Positions 21,086-29,240 of a stretch of 64,000 nt of DNA are shown here, in pieces; position 1 is the first letter of the stretch, and every line of letters begins with the position of its first letter. Under the pieces are notes generated by a model. It made no database searches. It saw nothing but the letters and a program-made list of their open reading frames with translations, and had not been told where the DNA came from. Source of the DNA: Hemileia vastatrix (lineage: Eukaryota > Basidiomycota > Pucciniomycetes > Pucciniales > Zaghouaniaceae); contig JASXTE010000010.1 of NCBI GenBank assembly GCA_030280995.1, positions 23,382,823 to 23,446,822 of the forward strand. Direction: 5' to 3'. The translations under genes and the position numbers were made by a program.

Positions 21086-24000
21086 TGTGGAAAAGAAATG
21101 AATGTCATTCTTGACACTGGGGCTTCTGGTAGTGTAGTTTCTGTTAATACATTAATGAAACTGGATAGTAAGTACAAAGAAAAACTAGAACCTGTACAGA
21201 CAAAGAACTGGAGAGGTTTTGGTTCAGTATTAAGTCCAATTGGCAAATACAAAACTTCTTTTTTCTTCAAATATCATAATGGATTTGTAAGAGCAGTATG
21301 TGATTTTGTAGTCATGGATAATATTAATTGTAGTGATTGGTTTATCATTGGTAATGACTTATTGACCAAATTTGGTATTAAACTAGATCCTGAAAATAGT
21401 TGCTTCACCATTGGAGTAAATGGGAAAAGAAAATTCAAGATTTGCTCTGAAAATTCTGTTTATACCATTGCTCCAAAGGAAGAACAACAAAGTGGAAGAC
21501 CCACTTCTGAGATGCTTGAGTTGGAAAATGAAATCCAAAAAGCCTCATTTAGTCCTCAACTCTCAAATATTGTAGTAGACAATATATTGAGATTGATAAA
21601 ATCTTATCCTAGGGCATTTGCACACGGTTCAAATGAGCTAGGATTGGTCAAAGACCATGAAATGAAAATATCTTTAAGTTGTGACCTGGATAATATTCCT
21701 GGCATCTTAAAAAAGAAACCTTACCCAGCTTCTCCTGCAAAAAGGAAAGACATTGAAGACAACATTAAAATGTTGTTGGAAATGGGTATTGTTGAGAAAG
21801 TAGACACAACTCCTAAATATTGTGTAATATCACCAGTTTTAATCTCTTATGAAAAAGATAAGGCAAGGTTATGTGGTGATTATAGAGCTCTAAATAAATT
21901 CACAGTGGATGATATTTACCCTCTTCCCAGGATAGCTTCTATCCATGCTACCTTACAAGGAGCTAAATATATTTCATGTCTGGATGGAAACAAAGGTTAC
22001 CACCAGATCCCAGTAGAAAAGAGTTCTCAGAAGTACTTACTAATCACCACACATATGGGGATATATAAGTATGTGAGAATGCCTTTTGGACCTAAAAATG
22101 CCCCTTCAGTCTTCCAAAAATTGATGGATAGTGTTTTTCATCAGGAAATGGTTGAAGGATGGCTCTTAGTGTATATTGATGACATCATAGTTTTTTCAAA
22201 AACATATGATGAGCATTTAAATCACCTGAAAAGAGTATTTCAAAAGATGGATGAAATTAACATGACAATAGCATTGAAAAAATGTAAGTTTGGATTTCAA
22301 TCCTTGAAAGTACTTGGACATGTTGTATCTGGCTTACAAATTTGTGTGGATCAGAACAAGGTGGCAGCAATAAAAAATATTGATATACCTAAAAATTTAA
22401 AAGATATACAAAGCTTTCTGGGTATGTGCGGATATTATAGACAGTATATCAAGAACTACCAAACAATTGCAGCCCCTTTAACAACATTAATCAGGAAGAA
22501 TGAAGCTTTCATTTGGAATAATGAAAGACAACAGGCCTTTGATAAATTAAAGGAATGTTTAATGTCAGCTCCAATCTTGGGACTGCCAGATTTTAGCCTC
22601 CCTTTTATCTTGTATACTGATGCAAGCTTTACAGGGTTAGGTGCTGCTTTACAGCAGAAGCAGATAATTGGTGGTAAATTATCTGAAGTAGTTATCTGTT
22701 ATATATCCAGAACCTTAAGGAAAACTGAATTAAGGTATGGTGCTACACAACTGGAATGTTTAGCCGTTGTGTGGGCCTTGGAAAAACTTCATTATTATCT
22801 GGAAGACCAGAAGTTTGAGTTAATAACAGATTGCAGTGCAGTGAAATCATTATTAAACATGAAAACACCTAATAGACACATGTTTAGATGGCAACTAGCT
22901 GTACAAGAGTACAGAGAAAGAATGACAATCACTCATAGAGCAGGTGCATTGCATTCTAATGTGGATTTGTTATCTAGAAGCCCTTTGCCAAATGATACTG
23001 ACAACCCAGCTTATGTGACTGAGAATGAGGTAATACATATATATGGGATTTATATAGTGGATTTAGAAGATGAGTTTATGCAAACAATATTAGATAATTA
23101 TTCATCTGATAAATACTTTTCTAAACTTTCAACCATCTTAAATGATCCAACAAATGCCTCAATGAGTGCATTAATAAAAACTTTACCTCCAAAGTATAAG
23201 AATGCGTTGGAAAAAGGTAAATTTTCAATTGAAGATGGTTACATATATTACAGGAAAAAGCTAAGTAATGTAATAGTTATACCTACATCTATGAAAGAGT
23301 TAATGTTAAGTACTTGTCATGATGATATCTTAGCTGGTCATTTTGATTACAATAAAACATTAACTAGAGTTAAAAACACAGCATGGTGGATAAACATGAA
23401 GGATGATGTACAAAAATACATTGACACATGTGACTCTTGCCAAAAATCTAAAAGATTGACAGGTAAGAGAGCTGGGTTGTTACAACAAATAGAGCAACCA
23501 AAAGCTCCATGGGAAATTATAAACATGGACTTTGTTACTGGTTTGCCATTAGCAGGAAAAGAAAGTTTCAATTCTTGCTGGGTAATAGTGGATAGACTTA
23601 CAAAAATGTGTAAATTTATTCCAACCCATAAAGAGGTATCTGCAAAAGACTTGGCCTTAATTTGGTGGACTCAAATGATGAACACTGCTGGGTTCCCCAA
23701 AGCCATTATATCTGACAGAGACCCTAAATTTACTTCAGAATTCTGGACATCCTTAATGGAGGTTTCAGGGTGTCAGTTGAAATTGTCTACAGCACACCAT
23801 CCACAGACTGATGGACTGGCTGAGAGAATGATACAGACTCTGGAGGACATGATCAGAAGATATTGTGCCTTTGGTTTAGAATACAAAGACAATCAGAAAT
23901 TCACACATGACTGGGTAACTTTGATTCCTGGCTTAGAACTTGCTTATAATAGCACAACTCATTCTGTAACAGAGAGAAAACCTTTTGAGCTCTGGCTGGG

Positions 24001-24247
24001 GTATGTTCCAAATACACCAGTGAATCTTTTAAATAAATTGCCAAGGTTGGACATACACCCTGGTACCAAATCCTTTATTCATATGCAACAAATGTGTAGA
24101 AAGCATGCAGAAGAATGTATACAAAAAGCATTTGAATATGAAAAGAAAAGGTGGGACAAATCTCATAAAGAATTTGAATTCAAAAAGGGAGATGAAGTCC
24201 TCATATCAACACTACATTTTAACTTACAAGGTAATGTTAAATTATAG
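21086..24247 (+). CDS. GyA Pol: protease, RT, RNase H, integrase
   Basis: A long open frame (the ATG at 21098 is only the first Met; the frame comes from gag). In order: aspartic protease 'DTGASGS' near residue 7; RT with 'LCGDYRALN', 'PFGPKNAPSVF' and catalytic 'YIDDIIVFS' (about 22170); RNase H with 'LYTDAS' and 'ITDCSAV'; integrase with an HHCC zinc site ('HFDYNKTLTR', 'CDSCQK') and a D,D-35-E core ('MDFVTGLP', 'SDRDPKFTSEFW', 'HPQTDGLAERMIQTLE'). All catalytic motifs look intact over 1049 residues. It ends at a TAG (24245) where the second copy has AAG, so the C-terminal domain is cut off. Upstream, gag is broken, so no full polyprotein can be made from this copy. Confidence 0.95.
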   Translation, partial: CGKEMNVILDTGASGSVVSVNTLMKLDSKYKEKLEPVQTKNWRGFGSVLSPIGKYKTSFFFKYHNGFVRAVCDFVVMDNINCSDWFIIGNDLLTKFGIKLDPENSCFTIGVNGKRKFKICSENSVYTIAPKEEQQSGRPTSEMLELENEIQKASFSPQLSNIVVDNILRLIKSYPRAFAHGSNELGLVKDHEMKISLSCDLDNIPGILKKKPYPASPAKRKDIEDNIKMLLEMGIVEKVDTTPKYCVISPVLISYEKDKARLCGDYRALNKFTVDDIYPLPRIASIHATLQGAKYISCLDGNKGYHQIPVEKSSQKYLLITTHMGIYKYVRMPFGPKNAPSVFQKLMDSVFHQEMVEGWLLVYIDDIIVFSKTYDEHLNHLKRVFQKMDEINMTIALKKCKFGFQSLKVLGHVVSGLQICVDQNKVAAIKNIDIPKNLKDIQSFLGMCGYYRQYIKNYQTIAAPLTTLIRKNEAFIWNNERQQAFDKLKECLMSAPILGLPDFSLPFILYTDASFTGLGAALQQKQIIGGKLSEVVICYISRTLRKTELRYGATQLECLAVVWALEKLHYYLEDQKFELITDCSAVKSLLNMKTPNRHMFRWQLAVQEYRERMTITHRAGALHSNVDLLSRSPLPNDTDNPAYVTENEVIHIYGIYIVDLEDEFMQTILDNYSSDKYFSKLSTILNDPTNASMSALIKTLPPKYKNALEKGKFSIEDGYIYYRKKLSNVIVIPTSMKELMLSTCHDDILAGHFDYNKTLTRVKNTAWWINMKDDVQKYIDTCDSCQKSKRLTGKRAGLLQQIEQPKAPWEIINMDFVTGLPLAGKESFNSCWVIVDRLTKMCKFIPTHKEVSAKDLALIWWTQMMNTAGFPKAIISDRDPKFTSEFWTSLMEVSGCQLKLSTAHHPQTDGLAERMIQTLEDMIRRYCAFGLEYKDNQKFTHDWVTLIPGLELAYNSTTHSVTERKPFELWLGYVPNTPVNLLNKLPRLDIHPGTKSFIHMQQMCRKHAEECIQKAFEYEKKRWDKSHKEFEFKKGDEVLISTLHFNLQGNVKL

Positions 24248-24607
24248 GATCCCTTTGTAGGACCTTTTTTAGTAAGCAAAATGGTTGGTAATAATGCAGT
24301 GGAATTCATATTATATGCTCCATATGATAGGAAACATCCAGTTTTCCCTATCTCATTATTAAAACCTTACCATGCAAATGATCCTGACTTATTTCCAAAA
24401 AGAAGGGGAAGGCCTAAAAAGAAACCTGAAGAAATTGTAAAAAAAGCAGAGATTGAAAAAATACTCAAGAAAAGAATCCTTACTAAAGAAAAAGGAACTG
24501 AGTATTTACTAAGATTTAAAGGGAAATCAAATGAATTTGATAAATGGATACCTGAAAAAGAAATTTCTAATTTATCCACCCTTCTTAAAAAATTTAAACA
24601 GAAATAA
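24248..24607 (+). CDS. GyA Pol C-terminal AT-hook and chromodomain after a TAG
   Basis: In the same frame after the TAG at 24245-24247. It contains 'KHPVFPISLLKPYH' (the SH3-like integrase tail typical of gypsy elements), a basic 'KRRGRPKKKPEE' AT-hook and a chromodomain ('EKILKKRI...GTEYLLRFKGKS..FDKWIPEKEI'). Chromodomains of chromoviruses bind histone marks and guide integration. The only defect is the single stop, so occasional readthrough is conceivable. The homologous region at 58355-58879 has no stop here. Confidence 0.88.
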   Translation, partial: DPFVGPFLVSKMVGNNAVEFILYAPYDRKHPVFPISLLKPYHANDPDLFPKRRGRPKKKPEEIVKKAEIEKILKKRILTKEKGTEYLLRFKGKSNEFDKWIPEKEISNLSTLLKKFKQK

Positions 24608-24785
24608 ATTTCTGTTCAACCAGCTGAGGGGTTAAAAACCAGTACTCATAATATTTTATTATGTTTTATTTCTTTAAAGTTTAATCTTTAATGCTACAGA
24701 ATTATTCTGAATACTTGAAAATTACAAATAAATAAATAAAATGTATGACTTATCATTTTTTTATTGTTTTTTTTGGGTGGGCGAG

Positions 24786-26292
24786 TGTCAGCCTGTATAT
24801 CCCCAGGACTGAGTAAAAAGTGCTTATAAGTTATGTTAAACACATGAACTATACATGGGAACAATAAATGAGAGTACACAAACAGTATACATAAGTAAAA
24901 TTATGATAATACACATAAAATGCCATTATATCACCTTATATACACGCATATATCCACCTTTTATAAGTCTTATGTACTTAATATTAAGTTGGAATATGTT
25001 AGGGTAATCTTAAGAACCTTAAGTATAAGGCTACATAATTTTTAAGTACACTTAAAGCTGTTATATTCATTGTTTTACACAAAAAACAAGAAATGCGCTT
25101 TATTTCACTTAAAGGTTGACTATATGCGCTATAAAATTGAGAATATCAAAATTGCGCTTTGACAGATCAATTGGGCTCATTTAGAACTATTGATTTGGCT
25201 ATTTAAATGCATAAAAATAACACTTTTCAAATTTGGTGTTTTTTATGCCAGAAATGGCTTCTGTGTACTGGCTACATACTGCCTGCTTTTTTCCCGTGTG
25301 AATAGCTTCATTTTTAGCAAAGTTAGCTTTTTCACACTATAATTACCCCACATTCTACGCCCACTGTGGGGAAACACACTAAAATAGGCGACAGGCGCTT
25401 ATTTAGTGTCCTAGCTTAATTAATAATGCATTGACCTTGTTTATATGCACTAATTTCATTACTAACATCACTCTTGGCACTTTATTTCATCACCACGCTT
25501 AAATTCGCCTAATTTTAGTCAAGGATTTACCCGTGAAAGCGCCTGCCAAGGACTGCATGTAGTTACCCCACATCTCACGCTCTTTTTTAAGTTTTTGGGT
25601 GGTTTCTCAGTCAATTTTGGTTATTTTTGAATGGGAATTTCATGTAGTATAATGTCAGGATTAGCCCCATTATTTCTACAGTGAATCCTCCTTATTATTA
25701 AGCTATAATTAACTTTAAAAAGTCTCCTTCAACCTTGTTATAATATTGTTTTCCACGCATATACTCTCTTTTTGTCTTTTCTTTAATTTTGATGGATCTC
25801 CCTTATTATTAATAGGATTTTAGTGGTTGTTGTTTGTTTAATTATGTTATTGGTCACTAGGGGCGTTGATGGAAAGGTCTATTACTTTTTTGAAGGCGTC
25901 ATTAACATTGTATTGGATGGTACTTCAAGGTGTTTATTGGGGAACTTAGTGGGTATAAAAGGAGGGGGTTTTTGGTCTTGTTTTCTACATTCAATTTATC
26001 ATCTTTACAATTACAATTACAATATAACCAATACAATTTATCTTACATTTCATTAGTACTTTAGAGAGTCTTTGAATAGTATTTTAAATATATTACATCT
26101 ATTTTTCTGCACAACAATAAGCCTTGCAATACCAGTTATAATAAGTGAGAGTAAATTACTGAGTCTTATAATTGATTTTATTCCACTACTTGCTTGTCTT
26201 ATACCATTGTATTCATTTGGGACCTTTTTTAAATCTTCTAGACACTAGACCAGCAAGCTATTCGCGTCTCTGGACTTGGACTTAGCCTGACA
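24786..26292 (+). repeat. GyA 3' LTR (type A)
   Basis: 1507 bp, same length as the 5' LTR. I noticed about seven base differences in the stretches compared by eye. The TATA box is at 25954-25960. A G-rich tract 'ttttgggtgggcgag' just before it is the likely polypurine tract. The TSD AAAAC follows. Confidence 0.96.
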
Positions 26293-26297
26293 AAAAC

Positions 26298-26324
26298 CTT
26301 CTAGACTTGAAAGACCCCTTGACA
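26298..26324 (+). repeat. LTR type E (plus), last 27 bp
   Basis: Completes the LTR of 12992-13784: CTTCTAGAC...TTGACA matches the LTR E 3' end seen inverted at 12671. GyA lies between the two pieces. Confidence 0.7.
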
Positions 26325-26811
26325 CACATAGTTAAAGTCCTATATACAGGAGTATGAGAGAAGAAAAAGAATATTCCAAAAAATATTTTCAAATAATAAA
26401 GTTGTTCTAGAAAGGTGTTAAAAATGTGTATTTACGGTATATGTCAGAAATAAATTGGTTTATTTAAGAATTACTGTAAGTGTCATTTTTAAATAAGTAA
26501 TTTGAATTTCTTGTATATATTTATTTTTACTGTAATATTAGCTTTTATTTAAATTTTATTTTAATATTAATATTTATTTCTCTTAACCTGTCATTGAGCA
26601 TGGTGTTAGGAAATAAAAATATAAGGGACATTTAATATTAATTTTAATTATTTACTAACTTTACTGTTTTGTAACTACTTAATTTATTACAAGTAGATTT
26701 AAGTTAAATATATTATAATTAATAATAATATATAAGAAATATAAAGGTGTGGCTTCATCCCAGTAAATAATTAATTATTTTACTGGGTCAGTCTAGCAGC
26801 CTGGCTGACAC
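26325..26811 (-). repeat. LTR type E (minus), right part
   Basis: Its complement starts TGTCAGCCAGGCTGCTAG and follows the first 480 bp of the plus-strand LTR E, ending where 12991 resumes. The two arms (12992-13480 and 26325-26811) form a long inverted repeat around GyA. Confidence 0.8.
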
Positions 26812-27076
26812 AGTGAATCAGCAAAAAGTAGCCAATGACATTTTTATTGCAATAAAAACTCAATGGTAAAATTTTCAGGTGCAAAGATTGACTTACTATA
26901 GTAATCAAAGAATAACACTGAAATATATACTTATTTAAGTATATATGAAGTGTTAGTACAAACACCCACTCAAATCATGGTTGCAGAAAAATTTCAAATT
27001 CTTGTTCTAGGGTAGTCCATGTATCAAGTCATTCATCCAAAAAATTGATACATTCTTATTAGGAAAGGCCCCTGAT
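26812..27076. other. Short unassigned stretch with hairpin
   Basis: No gene is seen. An imperfect palindrome (AACACT...ATATATACTTA-TT-TAAGTATATAT...AGTGTT, about 26911-26952) stands out. It may be part of the retrotransposon or Tc1 remnant flanking the LTRs. Confidence 0.4.
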
Positions 27077-28340
27077 TGTCGGCCAGTCATCTAGAAGATA
27101 GAAGAAAAATACAGAGAGAAAAGAAGAATAAGAAGAATAAGAGGAAAAGTGGAAAAGGATAACATCAATAACAGAGAAGGAAACTAAGGGTTTTTTAAAA
27201 AAAAAACTTGGACATAAGGGTTTATTTAATCAAGTAAGTAAAATTTTTCTCTCTGCTAATAACAAAACAAATGTTAATAATTGGACCATTCTTAATGCAA
27301 ACTTGAATATATATATATTTCTTGAATTTTAATATTATTTATAATACTGTAATAAAATTGTTATAAAAAATACATATATTGTAGCAAAAACTTGTAAGTT
27401 ATAAATTGTAAAGTAGTGTAAGTAATTCTGACTACAAGATGATGAGCCAAGTTTTTTATATAGGTAAGAGAGGCCCTCTGAGGTGTTACTAGATGTATAT
27501 ACAAAGTACAAAAATATACAACAAATGAAAATTAAGTGTAACAAAGAATATAATGTTGCCACGTAACAATTTTCTAAAACAGAGATAAAAACCTGATTTA
27601 TACAGCCTTTAAATCCTCAATCAATGTAATAGACTACATGGGATACTAATTTTGTATAAAACAGAATAATGTAAATATATTAATTTTAAAAACAGGTTAC
27701 ATGATTATTAAAAATCAGATTAAGTGAAAACATAAAAATTATACTAATTCTGACATAAAGAATTTATTACATAGTTAATATAGTATAAAACATAATTAAT
27801 TAAGTATGTTAAACAAATTGACCTAGTATAATATTTATTGATATTAAACAAGTAATTATGTTAATGAAATCACTAGATATTAAAATAAAACACTTATATT
27901 TTATTAAATAAAATTTTTCACTTGTTTAATTTCTTTGAGGACACAACTTTAAGTCAAAGAAGTGCACAATAATTATTTGTTGTAAAATTTTATTTTTATT
28001 TTTAATATATATAGTTAATTAATTAATTAATTAAATTATAAGGTAAATCTACTACTTATAATTATAATATAACTTTCTAATTAAATAATTATTAATTTAT
28101 AAACATGAAATTCCTATAAACGCACCTATTTTTATAGAATAGAATATATTTTATTTGTATTTAATTGTATATACAATTTATATAATAATAAAATTTTTAT
28201 CACATTTTTTTAATTGTATTGTTATATGAATTTATTTTTTAATAAAATATTAATTTGTGTCTATTATTTACATATATTTTTGTCTCTAATTTACTTCTAA
28301 GTAATTTACATAAGATTTACTGGACTCTTGGTATAGCCTT
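27077..28340 (-). repeat. LTR type C, solo copy
   Basis: Starts TGTCGGCCAGTCATCTAGAAG and is collinear with 1999-3263 throughout. The last bases (GGCTGACA) are lost: 'tatagcct' runs into 'tctggacag'. There is no adjacent internal domain, and I found no clear target duplication. Confidence 0.8.
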
Positions 28341-28499
28341 CTGGACAGTTTTCCAGTTCTGGGGATGAGAATCATTTAGTAAGATGGTAAAACTAAATAT
28401 AAGTATTAGAAATTTAATTAAGGAAAATTTGTGCAAATAGAAACAAAAAGCCCCTACCAGCTAATAAAGAGCAGGTAGTGAGTCAGTAAAAAGGGGTGA

Positions 28500-28805
28500 T
28501 GTTGTGAAAATTGTTAAAGGAGGTAATGGTGGCACCAGGGGATTCTCCAATACATACAGCAAATAAAAATGAAAAGTTCAGAAATCTTTTCAACTTGAAA
28601 CAGATAAAAAGGATTGGACAGTCCAATCCCTTGACCTCTACCCAATTGAAACCTTGTGTAAGTTAATGAAAATCAACATTCACAAACACTATCACCTTAA
28701 AACAAAAAGTGAAATGATTAATACCTTGTAAATAATATGGAAAAATCTTCCTTTTAGCACCTTGAAAAAAATTTTGTGGTATCAATGCATGAAATAATGC
28801 ATACT
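28500..28805 (+). pseudogene. Tc1/mariner transposase C-terminal remnant
   Basis: The plus strand reads 'PGDSPIHTANKNEK', then, after a 1-base shift in an A-run near 28608, 'DWTVQSLDLYPIETLCKLMK' followed by '..NTL..IWKNLP'. This matches the Tc1/mariner C-terminal pattern: D-G-A..HTA, then DWP.QSPDLNPIE.LW..LK, then a W..I region. The third catalytic acid is the Glu of 'YPIE'. The N-terminal domain and first Asp are not recognisable in 28341-28500. There are stops and a frameshift, so it is inactive. Confidence 0.7.
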
Positions 28806-28834
28806 GTCATTGGTGCCTCTGGTGGATCTTCCCA

Positions 28835-29017
28835 CACTACAATAAATGTTTGTTTTGTCTTGGGGTTCAACAATGGTGCAACAATTATGCAACATTTATG
28901 TAGCAACTATTTTTGGCACTTAAAGGTCTTAGGTTGGTCTTAAGTTCAAAAAACAATTGTTTTGTAACTGTTGCATAATTTTTGTGCCCCATAGCAAAAC
29001 AAACATGTTCTGTAGTG
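28835..29017. mobile_element. CACTA-like MITE, 183 bp
   Basis: The ends are inverted repeats: CACTACAATAAATGTTTGTTTTG on the left and the complement of CACTACAGAACATGTTTGTTTTG on the right. The interior is partly palindromic ('gcaacaattatgcaac' against 'gttgcataatttttg'). The CACTAC start fits CACTA (EnSpm) elements. The 3-bp flanks (CCA and CTT) do not form a duplication. Confidence 0.7.
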
Positions 29018-29240
29018 CTTTTGGTAACCAGGTATGAAAAATCTTGTTTTTTTTTAATTTTTTCCCCAGATATATTTTATATCATCTTTAAGATATAAAA
29101 ATGATGCCATTCTCATGGTACTTATGTTTTTTTTAATTTCATACAATCTTGCCCAACAAGGGGCATGAAGAACAATTCAAATATAAGTACTTACATCTGG
29201 GTGATTACTAGTAGAGGAACAACTGGGCAATGATCAGAAA

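Larger units (their letters stand above)
13785..26292 (+). mobile_element. Complete Ty3/gypsy retrotransposon GyA with two nested insertions
   Basis: Two 1507-bp LTRs (13785-15291 and 24786-26292) flank a plus-strand gag-pol, with a perfect 5-bp target duplication AAAAC at 13780-13784 and 26293-26297. The LTRs are the same length with no indels and only a handful of substitutions. The internal order is leader, gag, capsid, zinc knuckle, protease, RT, RNase H, integrase, AT-hook and chromodomain, as in chromovirus-type gypsy elements. A solo LTR B (16558-17693), a Harbinger-like transposon (19381-21080), a 1-bp frameshift near 18119 and a TAG at 24245 break the coding region. It could move only with help from another copy. 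Confidence 0.97.

Noticed and set aside
12992..26811. Giant terminal inverted repeat transposon with TIRs at 12992 and 26811
   Set aside because: The inverted arms are two oppositely oriented LTR E copies, one nested in the other, with GyA inserted later. The left and right arms continue into known LTR parts.
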